DNA of 64,000 bases, from positions 1 to 64,000 of the forward strand of contig JAIVFU010000004.1 of the NCBI GenBank assembly GCA_020829485.1. The letters are read 5' to 3'. The notes under the pieces are model-generated. The model was not told where the DNA came from, made no database searches, and saw nothing but the letters and a program-made list of their open reading frames with translations. This document shows, in pieces, positions 8,781-17,708 of the stretch. A program made the translations under genes and the position numbers. Origin of the DNA: Nostoc sp. CHAB 5834 (GTDB taxonomy: Bacteria > Cyanobacteriota > Cyanobacteriia > Cyanobacteriales > Nostocaceae). The stretch's first letter is position 1. The number at the start of each line of letters is the position of its first letter.

Positions 8781-10025
8781 TCATCCCTCACGTCTCACGG
8801 GCAAAGGAGCAGGTTGGACTGCTAGTTGGACAGTTTGCCCATTGCGTTCCACTTCTATTGGTAATCTAGTGCCAATTTTGCTATTTTCTACTAGCTTTTG
8901 TACTTCTTCAATTTTAGTAACAGGCTGGTTATTAATGGTTTTAATCACATCACCGGCTCGGAGTCCAGCCGTAGATGCAGGCGATCGCGGGACGATATTA
9001 ACCAGCAAAACGCCCTCATCAGCTGTAAGATTTAAGCGATCGCCTGCATTATTTTTTATTCTTTCTTTAATATCTGGTGTCAGTGTCACCATCTGAACAC
9101 CCAAATAAGGGTGATCCACTTTCCCGTTAGCAATTAATTCTTGGGCAATTCTTTGCACTGTGTTTATGGGGATAGCAAATCCCAAACCTTGAGCGCCTCG
9201 GATAATAGCTGTGTTCATCGCAATTACCTGGCCACGAGCATTAAGCAATGGGCCACCAGAATTACCAGGGTTAATTGCAGCATCCGTTTGGATGTAATCA
9301 ACCCGCTTGTCGCTAGCACCGATATCACTACTAGAACGACCTGTAGCACTAATAATCCCAGAAGTGACGGTATTATTCAAGCCTAACGGGTTGCCAATGG
9401 CGATTACTGCTTCTCCTGGTTGCAAGGCATCGGAGTTACCCACAGCTAGGGTTGGCAGATTATTAGCATCAATTTTGATCGTAGCTACATCAGTTACCGG
9501 ATCTTCACCCAACACTTTACCGTCAAAAGTCCGGCCATCTTTGAGTGTGACAGTCACTGTATCAGCACCATCTACCACATGAGAATTGGTCACAATTTGA
9601 CCTGAAGAATTAATGATAAATCCAGAGCCGCTACCCCGCTCTACCCGTTGTCTAGGCTGTGGCGCACCGTCTCCAAAAAACCGCCGGAAAAATGGATCGT
9701 TGTTAAATTCGTCTGGTACGCGAGAAGTGATTGTGCGGGAAGAATCAATGCGAACTACCGCAGGCCCCACCTGTTGCACTACTTTTACCACAAAATTAGG
9801 ATCTTCAGACGAAGAGATAATTGCCGGGGGGACAATTACCGCATTGGGTTCTATTGTCTTTTGGGCTTGAGTCTGGCTTTGTCGAGTCTCAAAGGTTTTA
9901 GCAGGTAAAAGAGAGCAGCTCCCCAGGAACACCACTGCTACCCCGTATGAGAGCATCCATAACCTGTGAGTTAAACCCCTGGCATCAATCTTTTTGGGCG
10001 CTAAATCATGGTTTGTTGTCTTCAT
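8781..10025 (-). CDS. HtrA/Deg-family serine protease, lipoprotein
   Basis: Periplasmic quality-control protease with a trypsin-like domain and one PDZ domain. The catalytic triad motifs are TNSHVV (His), TDVATIKI (Asp) and NPGNSGGPL (Ser). The PDZ domain (RSPASTAGLRAGDVIKTI) is C-terminal. I start at MKTTNHD (10025), because GGAG lies 12 nt upstream; two earlier in-frame ATGs exist at 10052 and 10043. The N-terminus has a hydrophobic stretch ending in FLGSC, a lipobox, so the protein is probably lipid-anchored. Divergent from dnaA, sharing the 10026-10188 region. Confidence 0.93.
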   Translation of the reverse strand: MKTTNHDLAPKKIDARGLTHRLWMLSYGVAVVFLGSCSLLPAKTFETRQSQTQAQKTIEPNAVIVPPAIISSSEDPNFVVKVVQQVGPAVVRIDSSRTITSRVPDEFNNDPFFRRFFGDGAPQPRQRVERGSGSGFIINSSGQIVTNSHVVDGADTVTVTLKDGRTFDGKVLGEDPVTDVATIKIDANNLPTLAVGNSDALQPGEAVIAIGNPLGLNNTVTSGIISATGRSSSDIGASDKRVDYIQTDAAINPGNSGGPLLNARGQVIAMNTAIIRGAQGLGFAIPINTVQRIAQELIANGKVDHPYLGVQMVTLTPDIKERIKNNAGDRLNLTADEGVLLVNIVPRSPASTAGLRAGDVIKTINNQPVTKIEEVQKLVENSKIGTRLPIEVERNGQTVQLAVQPAPLPVRREG

Positions 10026-10188
10026 GTGTCGTTGCTTCTCCATATCAATCACTAGTGTTAGGATCTTGCCTACCGGGTATGTCCCAAAATGATTACAACT
10101 TAAAAGCTTATTCTAGGTCTAGCGTGTCTGGATGCTAAATTAGTGCTTTCTCTTCTATTGTGACGGTTAGCAGCAAGGGTGGTGGATA

Positions 10189-11568
10189 ATGGAAATTCCC
10201 ATAGAAAGTCTGTGGAGTCAGGTACTAGAGCGCCTACAGCTTGAACTATCCCAGCCCACCTTTGAAACTTGGATCAAAACTGCTAGTGCAGAGCGATTAG
10301 AAAATAATTGCTTGGTAATCCGTACTCCTAACCCATTTGCTCGTAATTGGTTACAGAAGTATTACATCAATACCATTGCTCATGTGGTACAAGATATTCT
10401 GGGTCATCCCGTAGGAATTTACATTACTGTTGCTCAAGGTGATGAAGTTTCTCATTTGAGTGAACCAGAGGTTTCTTGGGAATCACCAAATCCCAGCAGT
10501 ATTTCTGAAGTTGTTCCTAATCACAATAAAAAAACTACTGAATTAAACTCTAAATATGTCTTTTCGCGGTTTGTAGTTGGTGCTAACAATCGGATGGCTC
10601 ACGCTGCTTCTTTGGCAGTTGCGGAATCTCCAGGTAAAGAGTTTAATCCTTTATTTTTATGCGGTGGCGTAGGTTTGGGTAAAACTCATCTTATGCAGGC
10701 TATTGGCCATTATCGCTGGGAAATTTCGCCTAATTGTAAAATATTTTATGTTTCGACTGAGCAGTTTACTAATGATTTAATTACAGCGATCCGTAAGGAT
10801 AGTATGCAAAGTTTTCGAGAGCATTATCGAGCCGCAGATGTTTTATTAGTTGATGATATTCAGTTTCTTGAAGGCAAGGAATACACCCAAGAAGAATTCT
10901 TTTATACTTTTAATACTTTACATGAAGCTGGTAAACAAGTTGTCATTGCTTCTGATCGTCCTCCTAACCAGATTCCTAGCTTGCAAGAACGGCTTTGTTC
11001 TCGGTTTTCTATGGGGTTAATTGCAGATATCCAAAAGCCGGATTTAGAAACGAGAATGGCAATTTTGCAGAAAAAAGCCGAGGATGAAAATATTAGTCTT
11101 CCGCGCAACGTGATTGAGTATATTGCTTCTAACTATACTTCCAATATTCGAGAATTAGAAGGAGCTTTAATTCGGGCGGTGGCTTATATTTCGATTTGGG
11201 GCTTACCGATGACGGTAGAAAATATCACACCTGTTTTAGAACCGCCTAACGAAAAAATGGCAGCTACCCCAGAAGCAATTTTAAAAGTTGTGGCGGATAA
11301 TTTTGATGTTTCAATAGACGATCTCAAAAGTAACTCACGACGAAGAGAGATTAGCTGGGCGCGTCAAATTGGCATGTATCTCATGCGCCAACACACGTCT
11401 CTGAGTTTGCCGAGAATTGGCGAGGAGTTTGGTGGTAAAGACCATACAACAGTAATCTATAGTTGCGATAAAATTACCCAACTCCACCAGAGCGATCGCA
11501 CTTTAGCACAAACAATCCGCCAACTGAGCGATCGCATCAATATGACTAGTGCATCACAGCGTAAATAA
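10189..11568 (+). CDS. dnaA: Chromosomal replication initiator DnaA
   Basis: 459 residues, full length. Domain I at 1-80, then a short variable linker; AAA+ domain III with Walker [10 protein letters not shown] and Walker [11 protein letters not shown]; domain IV with the DNA-binding signature KDHTTVIYS. Binds DnaA boxes and melts the origin. TTTTCCACA boxes cluster just downstream (11763-11982), consistent with an origin beside its initiator gene. dnaN follows only after 9.8 kb of accessory DNA. Confidence 0.98.
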   Translation: MEIPIESLWSQVLERLQLELSQPTFETWIKTASAERLENNCLVIRTPNPFARNWLQKYYINTIAHVVQDILGHPVGIYITVAQGDEVSHLSEPEVSWESPNPSSISEVVPNHNKKTTELNSKYVFSRFVVGANNRMAHAASLAVAESPGKEFNPLFLCGGVGLGKTHLMQAIGHYRWEISPNCKIFYVSTEQFTNDLITAIRKDSMQSFREHYRAADVLLVDDIQFLEGKEYTQEEFFYTFNTLHEAGKQVVIASDRPPNQIPSLQERLCSRFSMGLIADIQKPDLETRMAILQKKAEDENISLPRNVIEYIASNYTSNIRELEGALIRAVAYISIWGLPMTVENITPVLEPPNEKMAATPEAILKVVADNFDVSIDDLKSNSRRREISWARQIGMYLMRQHTSLSLPRIGEEFGGKDHTTVIYSCDKITQLHQSDRTLAQTIRQLSDRINMTSASQRK

Positions 11569-11633
11569 ACATACCATTCAAAATGGTGCAAAAGCTTAAA
11601 ATACAATTATTATGCGTAACTTTTGACTTTTGA

Positions 11634-11675
11634 GCCTTCGACTGCGCTCAGGGTCAAGGTTGAGCGAAGCCGAAG
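11634..11675. repeat. Inverted repeat CTTCGACTGCGCTCA family
   Basis: CCTTCGACTGCGCTCAGG and TTGAGCGAAGCCGAAG are imperfect inverted arms separated by a short spacer, followed by a CCCCGCAGGGG hairpin. It resembles interspersed cyanobacterial palindromes and lies between dnaA and the DnaA boxes. Confidence 0.55.
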
Positions 11676-11762
11676 CCTTGACTTTTGACTTCCCCGCAGG
11701 GGCTGACTTCCGCCTTGCGGTACTGGCCGTTCTCAAAAACCATCCTGAAGATGTATTTGAAG

Positions 11763-11982
11763 TTTTCCACAACCACCACTCTGATAATTAGCATTGACGG
11801 CTAAATAATTAGTCAAGAATATTAAATAACGGATAAAAATTGATTAAATTTAACTTATATTCTGTAAAAATCTTACTTTTTGTGGATGTATCTGTGGAAA
11901 ACTTGAGATTTTGCTAGTAAAACTTAATTAAGTATAATTACCTTGTGGAAAAACACTTGAGTTTTTCCACAAGTTTTCCACA
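11763..11982. other. oriC: Candidate chromosomal origin (oriC) with DnaA boxes
   Basis: Five exact copies of the cyanobacterial-type DnaA box TTTTCCACA: plus strand at 11763, 11963 and 11974, minus strand at 11893-11901 and 11944-11952. A weaker TGTGGATGT lies at 11881. The right end is an inverted arrangement, CCTTGTGGAAAA facing TTTTCCACAAGG. An AT-rich stretch (about 11790-11880) between the boxes could be the unwinding element. The location is directly downstream of dnaA. Confidence 0.75.
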
Positions 11983-12030
11983 AGGTAAACTTGCGTAACT
12001 ATGATTGCAATAGAAATTGTAAAATTTTCT

Positions 12031-12108
12031 AGTAGTCCGTCAAGTTTTCTGAGTTTGTAGTCAGCGCTAAAGCGCTCAAATCAAGGACTTTAGTCCTGAC
12101 TACGAACT
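12031..12108. repeat. AGTAGTCCGTC plus multi-hairpin palindrome
   Basis: AGTAGTCCGTC is followed by TTTGTAGTCAG and CTGACTACGAA as outer arms, with AGCGCTAAAGCGCT and AGGACTTTAGTCCT as inner hairpins. It is the opposite orientation of the unit at 619-672. Confidence 0.7.
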
Positions 12109-12129
12109 TATTCATCCATCATAATCCCT

Positions 12130-12294
12130 CTTTTGTCACTTTCGGCAGAGAATAATCTGTAACCCTTGCCCAGATAGGATTTTAACTGTAGAGCTTTGTT
12201 TGAAGGTTTCTATTAGCTTGCGATCGCTAATCTTCCTACTAAATCTAGGTTTCATCATTTAGCCCCAATTTTTATTTCCCCAGAGTGACAAAAG
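12130..12294. repeat. 165-bp MITE-like element with CTTTTGTCACT inverted ends
   Basis: Terminal inverted repeats CTTTTGTCACT and AGTGACAAAAG. The interior (CGGCAGAGAATAATCTGTAA... to ...CTAGGTTTCATCATTTAGCC) recurs at 16893-17329, where it is interrupted by another element. It has no coding capacity. Confidence 0.75.
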
Positions 12295-12365
12295 CTGTTC
12301 ATGAGCGATCGCCCATTATGGCTGAAAGAAACCATTCTGTTTTCTTAGGAGAGGGATAATAATAA

Positions 12366-12464
12366 ATGAATGGGATGAGTCGGACAACTGTTCGACCTCG
12401 CAGCCTACAAGCTATCCGACCCGGTTTTATATTCAGAGATTGTTTTGAACCTCACACGACTTGA
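12366..12464 (+). pseudogene. Truncated gene start cut by an IS200/IS605-type end
   Basis: A possible gene start: TAGGAGAGGG lies about 12 nt before ATG, and the frame reads MNGMSRTTVRPRSLQAIRPG and on for 32 codons. It ends inside the hairpin that marks the right end of the tnpB element, so the rest of the gene may have been lost. I do not recognise the product. Confidence 0.3.
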
Positions 12465-12472
12465 AGTCGCGT
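12454..12472. other. Right-end hairpin of an IS200/IS605-type element
   Basis: ACACGACTT GA AGTCGCGT forms the subterminal stem-loop expected at the right end of IS605/IS1341-group elements. On the minus strand it lies about 10 nt downstream of the tnpB stop and is followed by TTCAA. Confidence 0.65.
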
Positions 12473-12482
12473 GATTCCTGCT

Positions 12483-13547
12483 TCAACGATCTCTGCCTGA
12501 ATTAGCTTCAGGACTTACAAGTTCTCCACAGGCGTATATAGCATCCGGCATACCGACGGCTGCTGTTAAAATTCTCAACCCCTCACTCAATATATTTAAA
12601 CTTGCATTTGCGTCTCTCAAGTTGTAATTATTGCAACTAGGACAAGACCATTCACGCAGCTTTAAATCTTTAACTAATGGGTTAACAAAACCACAACAAT
12701 TACAGGTCTGAGACGAAGGATAAAACCTACCAACTTTCTGCACAATTCTGTCATGCCATAAAGCTTTGTATTCGAGCATGGTAACGAACTTAGCCCAACT
12801 AGCGTCTGAAATACTCAAAGCTAATTTGTGATTCTTTACCATGTTTGCAATGAGCATTTCCTCGATACAGATAATGCTATTTTCTTTGATTAAGCGAGTT
12901 GACAGCTTATGCAGAAAGTCATCTCTCAAATTTGTAATCTTTTGGTAGGTACGAGCCAGCTTGATTTTCGCTTTGACTCGATTACTACTACCTTTTACAC
13001 TGCGGGATAGCTTTTTATGTGCTTTACGTAATTTCCTTAATTGAAACCTGTAATACTTCGGGTTGTCTACTGTCTCGCCATTACTGGTAGTCAGATAAGA
13101 CTTCAGCCCTAAATCTAATCCAATATTCCCTGTTACCTGGGGATATTTTTTTATCTCAGTTTCACACAGGATACTAGCGATATATTTACCTGACGAAGTG
13201 CGAGTTATAGTAACGTTTACAAGCTTCCCGTTAATGTCCTGAGATTGGTGAAACTTAATCCATCCTAACTTGGGAAGTTTTAAACGGTTCTCTATTATTT
13301 GTATGTTGCCGTTGGTTAGGTTAGTTTTGTAAGACTGCTTACACCCATGCCTCTTTTTGAATTTAGGAAAACCTATCCCTTTCTTGCCTTTAACCTTCTT
13401 TAAATCAGCAAAAAAGTTTTTGTATGCTGTCTCTAAATTCTTGAGTGAATTCTGTAAAGCAAACTTATCTACTTCTTTCGGCTTGAAGAAATCAACCTCA
13501 CTGGAGTAGGTCTGGACTCTTCTTGGGTACACCCGATAAATTCCCAT
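12483..13547 (-). pseudogene. tnpB: TnpB (IS200/IS605 OrfB) RuvC nuclease, N-terminally truncated
   Basis: RNA-guided nuclease family of IS200/IS605 elements. RuvC residues are present (Asp in GLDLGLK, Glu in IEEMLI, Asp in RDANAS), as is the zinc ribbon with two CxxC pairs (CNCCG, CPSC). However, the usual start (KAYKYRIYP-type segment and about 60-70 residues) is missing. Homology begins near EVDKFALQNSLKNLE, and the preceding residues translate the DNA adjoining the template repeat. No left end and no TnpA are visible. The element is therefore a remnant, with its right end intact at 12454. Confidence 0.85.
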
Positions 13548-13593
13548 TCATCAGTTCTGACAGCAGAAGAGTGCTGAGGGGAGCCGCAACCAC

Positions 13594-13707
13594 AACCACA
13601 ACCCGAAAACCCACGTTGTTGTTCCTATTGTCACGCGCGTTCCTGTTGCGATTCGCCGAGCGGCAGTTCCTCGGATTGTTGTTCCACGAACCACCACGCA
13701 GCAGCCG
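13594..13707 (-). repeat. Orphan DGR-like template repeat (TR)
   Basis: 114 bp aligning without gaps to the 3' end of the caspase-FGE gene (17709-17822). In the coding frame it reads [18 protein letters not shown]... with asparagine (AAC/AAT) at almost every variable position, the hallmark of template repeats mutated at adenines. No FGE coding sequence precedes it; homology starts abruptly at CGGCTGCTGCG. Beyond the 3' end it continues GTGGTTGCGGCTCC, a GC-rich stretch of the kind found at IMH sites. A 72-codon open frame covers it by chance. Confidence 0.75.
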
Positions 13708-13716
13708 TAAAACCAA

Positions 13717-14046
13717 TCGAGATCATGCTAAAAAAATAGCACCAGAAAAATTTCTACACCATTAATGAAAAGAAATTTTCCTAGCTCTTGTGCAAATGCG
13801 ATGATGTAGATGACACTGTTTCTAGTAGAAGCACGTCACCTGCGCGGACATTGCCAACGATGATCGCTGGTCGAAAGAATGGCGGGACTTATATGGCGCT
13901 GACGTGATTCAGATGTGTCATTCAGTACCCGTGCTGGGTTGGACGGTCTGCCTCTAGGATCTGTGATGCTTTCCTTCAACTCAGCGTGGATGCCGATCTA
14001 TTGGGAGTACCAACTAGCCTTTTCTTAGAGATGCAAGTAGTATTTG
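13717..14046. other. Intergenic stretch with possible coding remnant
   Basis: The plus strand from about 13825 translates for ~35 codons (ADIANDDRWSKEWRDLYGAD...) before stops. Base composition is more GC-rich than the surroundings, suggesting a degraded gene I cannot name. Confidence 0.35.
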
Positions 14047-15330
14047 CTACCTAAATTCTCCAAGGGCAGTAAGCAATTGTTCCATAGCTGTGTTTTTTAT
14101 GTTGTAGGCGTTTGCATCAGGCACAAGAGACTCTTGGTAACGACAAATAAAACACATCTTATCCTTGAGTGTGGCTACACCTATTAAAAGTGGTAAAGAT
14201 TTTGACCCCGTAGCCATCAAATAAAGTTCCTGTAGCTGTATTTTTCCAAATTGCTGTTTAATATTTAAATTCCCCAAATTAGTAATTGTAATATCTATTA
14301 TCCCCCCTAGCTTTCTGGAATCTGAAGTTTCTCCACCTTTATTAGAGTTGCTAGATAATAAGGCTTTTGCTTTTAGTACATCGTCAAATAATTTTCCGTC
14401 TGCTACCACTTGATTGAGCTTATATTTAACTTCACGTGCTAAGTCCCAAAAATCGGTCTTCTGGTTTAATCGATGAGCGGTGACTAGTCGAGTAATGTAC
14501 TCACCTAGATTTTCGTTGACGGGAATTGTCAAATAATTGCGGATATTTACTGGTGTTTGACACCTAAGAATAATTTCATTAGAGGATTTTACTTCAGCAG
14601 CAATTGCTAAAAGAAATGCAGCACACAAAGCCCCGTGAACAGAGGTTTTTTCTACTCGACAGCGAGCTACAAGTTTAGTAGTTTCTGCTGAAGATAACGT
14701 CCAATGAAACAGGCGAATTGCCAAGGAATCTGAAATATTTTCCGAAGGCTTATTTCGATAAGTTGTTGTTAAAATATACTTGGTATCTTTGGACTCATTT
14801 AAGTTTTCAATAACCACATCTTTTGTAAGATTAGGGATAATTTCATCAACAGGAGGCAAGTCTGGTAAAAGCTCACGAGGGTTGTCTGGTTCACCAATAA
14901 ATTGCAAGATATCTCGGATCAGATAAGCTCCTGATAGACCATCACCAATGCAATGATGAAAAGTAATTATTAGGTTAGAAATATCAGGTGAGTGCAGCAA
15001 CAATACGCGCAGCAGGGGTTCTTTACTCCAACTCAAAGGGTGACGTAATTCTTCTACCATCTCCCGACACCAATGTTCTTCTCCTTGTCGCTCAATTACT
15101 CGTAGTGGAATAGGCGGAACATTTTCTAAGGAAAATTGTGGCTGATTTTGATTGTTAGTGACTATTTTTACTCTTAACCGAGAATGCCTCAGTTGTAGCC
15201 AAGCCAGAGCTTCAGTTAATAAATCAATGGTAAATGAGCCTTTAATAGTCACTGACAAGGTAACATTTTCCGGGCTGTTGTTGTATGACAACCACATTAA
15301 CTGTTCTGATGCTGTAAGAATGCGATTCAT
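14047..15330 (-). CDS. Condensation-domain / acyltransferase family protein
   Basis: 427 residues with the catalytic motif HHCIGDG (HHxxxDG) near residue 137, as in NRPS condensation domains, PapA-type acyltransferases and alcohol acetyltransferases. The N-terminus MNRILTASEQLMWLSY fits the start of stand-alone members. It probably transfers an acyl group to an alcohol or amine; the substrate cannot be deduced. There is no carrier-protein gene nearby. It lies in the accessory block between dnaA and dnaN. Confidence 0.75.
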   Translation of the reverse strand: MNRILTASEQLMWLSYNNSPENVTLSVTIKGSFTIDLLTEALAWLQLRHSRLRVKIVTNNQNQPQFSLENVPPIPLRVIERQGEEHWCREMVEELRHPLSWSKEPLLRVLLLHSPDISNLIITFHHCIGDGLSGAYLIRDILQFIGEPDNPRELLPDLPPVDEIIPNLTKDVVIENLNESKDTKYILTTTYRNKPSENISDSLAIRLFHWTLSSAETTKLVARCRVEKTSVHGALCAAFLLAIAAEVKSSNEIILRCQTPVNIRNYLTIPVNENLGEYITRLVTAHRLNQKTDFWDLAREVKYKLNQVVADGKLFDDVLKAKALLSSNSNKGGETSDSRKLGGIIDITITNLGNLNIKQQFGKIQLQELYLMATGSKSLPLLIGVATLKDKMCFICRYQESLVPDANAYNIKNTAMEQLLTALGEFR

Positions 15331-15803
15331 GGCAATTACAAGGATTGTAGTGTCTTATCTATAAATGTCTTAGTGTGCAACACCCCTCAAACGTAGGCTA
15401 ATCAATCCTACTAGAGTTGTTGACCGATTTTGCTACCACCTTCGGTTACGCTCAACTCCCCATTAACCCCGTGGTATGCGTCGGCATCGCAGTACTGGTT
15501 CTCAGATTTATTGAAATAGGTAATACATCTTGGTACGACCAACCGGGATTCCCCAATGAGTGCCAGTGATCATAATCGTGATGATTGCTCCGGGTATAAA
15601 TCTCAGTTGATTCTTCACCTCACCAGCAATCTTACAGTACTATCCTAACCGAGGTCTAGCGGTCTAACGGATGGTGCGTCATCAGAGGACGATAATGCTT
15701 GCATCATAACTGATAGCGTAAACTTGCGTTTCGAGTGTACGCCCTTGTTAGACATGGTTGTAAACAAATGATTAACAATTCTGGACATAAGCTCAAATAG
15801 AAA
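15331..15803. other. Gene-free stretch
   Basis: No open frame of quality, no tRNA. Mixed composition with several stops in all frames. Likely remnant DNA between accessory genes. Confidence 0.5.
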
Positions 15804-16385
15804 TTATTTAAAGTCAATGAATGGCCATAGAACTATGCCCATAACAAATATCAAAACAAGCGCAATAACAACAATTAAAGGATTAGGTAACAATCTTCCT
15901 ATCCACATCCAAACTACTCCGCCAAGGAATGGAAAAGCTAAACCACAGATCATGCCTATTATATTCGTGACACGTCGTCCAATCGGATTCGGAAAAGTTT
16001 TTAGATCAGATTTAGAGTTGTCTTGCCCACGGCGTAAGGTACGCTCATCATCACGAATTGCTCGATGAGCAGCAATCACACCCAATAATGTAGCAAAAGA
16101 TGATCCAACACCGATCGCAACCATTGCCTGACGTAGTATTGTTAATGTCGAAATAAACGACATTTTATCGGAGCTTGAAACAGACAATGAAGTGGCTTCA
16201 GCACTAAGGGAAAAGCCGTAGGCAATAAATAATAGCCCCTGTAAAGTAATCATCCACATTATTCTCTGATTGACAAGGTTGTCTTCGTGTTCTATCTTGG
16301 CTCGAATACGATCGTAAAGACGTTCAACTTCCTCTTTTATGAAGTTCTCAGGCATGTTTTTACTCATATGCTTGACTCTAATCAT
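15804..16385 (-). CDS. Four-helix membrane protein of unknown function
   Basis: About 193 residues from the ATG at 16385 (TAGG lies 7 nt upstream); an ATG at 16367 (MSKNMPEN) is also possible. The open frame extends to 16526, but the upstream part is not protein-like. An amphipathic acidic helix (FIKEEVERLYDRIRAKIEHE) precedes two pairs of hydrophobic segments, with a charged loop (RAIRDDERTLRRGQDN) between the pairs. The plan is reminiscent of small membrane-effector proteins in conflict systems, but there is no motif to prove this. Confidence 0.6.
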   Translation of the reverse strand: MIRVKHMSKNMPENFIKEEVERLYDRIRAKIEHEDNLVNQRIMWMITLQGLLFIAYGFSLSAEATSLSVSSSDKMSFISTLTILRQAMVAIGVGSSFATLLGVIAAHRAIRDDERTLRRGQDNSKSDLKTFPNPIGRRVTNIIGMICGLAFPFLGGVVWMWIGRLLPNPLIVVIALVLIFVMGIVLWPFIDFK

Positions 16386-16535
16386 GGTAAACCTACAAAA
16401 GTAAAAATGGCGATTTCGGAAAAATGCTCTTGAAGAAGTACTGGAGTTTAGACTAAAGCAAGCAAAAATAGCTCGACATTTGAAGCAATTGTCTGCATAT
16501 CGAACAATAAAATAAAACCAGAGCAATAAAAGAGA

Positions 16536-16890
16536 TTAAAAGCAGTTAAGCAGTATTTTTAGATACTTTCTTGGGCTTGGTAAAAGCTTTTTTGACAATG
16601 GGATAACGAGTCCGTGGCGCTCTAGGTCTACCAGGAGTCCAACCAGGAGACTTTCCTCTGGGTTTGTAGTAGCCCTACAGATGCTCTGGCGATCGCCTCC
16701 GTCGCGCAGTTGTGATTTACCAGGTCGGGGATCGCTGTAACAAGCGTCAATGCAATGATGAGCCAAGGTGCGATCATGACAAAATTCCGTTGCCAAGCAG
16801 GTTCATCGCGCAGTCTCGCTTGGCTCCGTAGTACGCCTTGACACCAAAATGGAACGGTACTGAGGACAGCGGCAAGGTATAACAGTCCAG
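16536..16890 (-). pseudogene. Transposase C-terminal remnant with frameshifts
   Basis: Read on the minus strand in shifting frames, the DNA yields transposase-like pieces: a segment with SSVPFHFGVKAYYGAKRD, then SPGWTPGRPRAPRTRYPIVK near the 3' end. The last resembles the basic C-terminal tail of transposases common in Nostoc. No single frame is intact. Its left side meets the repeat at 16893. Confidence 0.5.
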
Positions 16891-16892
16891 CA

Positions 16893-17329
16893 TTAACCCT
16901 CTGTCACCTTCGGCAGATAATAATCTGTAACCCCTGCCCAGACAGGATTTTACCTATAGAGCTTTGTTTGGAAGTTTCTATTAATTTGCGATCGCTAATC
17001 TTCTCACTAAATCTAGGTTCATCATTTAGCCTCAATAGACTTGTCCTGAAATTTATAACCCACTCTGTACAAGGGTTTTCAAGCCTGGCTATATGTCTTC
17101 AATCAACGGAGCAATAAGAGTTTGGTATAGTTGATGATAGTTTAGAGACAAAAAATAGGATTTTTAAATTTTGAACTATAACAATATTTATTATGCTCTA
17201 AAATACCCAAAACCTATATAAGGTAGATTTTATGATTTATAAAGATAAAATTTTATATCCTATTTTTAGACTAATTTAATTTTAGGACGGCTCTAATTTT
17301 ATTTCCCCAGAGTGACAAAAGAGGGTTAA
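16893..17329. repeat. MITE-like element (second copy) interrupted by another MITE
   Basis: Same family as 12130-12294. Ends TTAACCCTCTGTCACCTT and AGTGACAAAAGAGGGTTAA form inverted repeats longer than in the first copy. The interior matches the first copy up to CATTTAGCCTCAAT, where a 258-bp element is inserted, and resumes with ATTTTATTTCCCCAG. Confidence 0.75.
17037..17294. repeat. 258-bp AT-rich MITE nested in the 16893 element
   Basis: Imperfect terminal inverted repeats: left AGACTTGTCCTGAAAT, right (reverse complement) AGAGCCGTCCTAAAAT. The empty site is visible in the copy at 12130, and AAT occurs on both flanks, consistent with a 3-bp target duplication. It has no ORF. Confidence 0.7.
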
Positions 17330-17406
17330 GTAGGTAGGCACAAAAAAACCAAACTATGTAAAGATAAATAAATACGGAGAATGCATCTACCCAGGTAACT
17401 TAAAGT

Positions 17407-17708
17407 ATGGGCGCTCCTCTAAGAGTATTTTTGACTCGTGAGGAAAACCAAACCCTATTAAATCTGAGAACAGCAGAGGTGTCATAGAAGCTTAAAGACC
17501 GAGCAGAAATAATTAGGTTGAACGCACATGGCTGGTATTTGGAGAAAATAGCTGCTCACTTTAATTTGACTGTTCAAACGGTAAGAGAGGTTTTGCATAA
17601 ATGGGAAAAGCAAAGACTGGAAAGGGTTTAGGAGCTACCAGGTCGAGGAGGAAAGCCAAAATGGACGCTCTGTTGATATAGTGTTTTTGGAAAAATGCCT
17701 CAAAGGAG
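17407..17708 (+). pseudogene. IS630-family transposase, 5' fragment with stops
   Basis: Starts MGAPLRVFLTREENQTLLNL and contains the helix-turn-helix segment RAEIIRLNAHGWYLEKIAAH, LTVQTVREVLHKWEKQ and GRGGKPKW, as in cyanobacterial IS630 transposases. It has at least three in-frame stops and ends at KCLKGEP, where it runs directly into the end of the variable repeat of the caspase gene. Everything downstream of the N-terminal domain is missing. Confidence 0.85.

Noticed and set aside
13498..13716. 72-codon ORF over the template repeat as a functional small FGE protein
   Set aside because: Homology to FGE is limited to the 114-bp repeat; the flanks are unrelated, so the frame is a by-product of the TR.
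16536..16796. 86-codon minus-strand ORF as an intact gene
   Set aside because: It mixes out-of-frame pieces of a decayed transposase; the recognisable transposase residues are in other frames.
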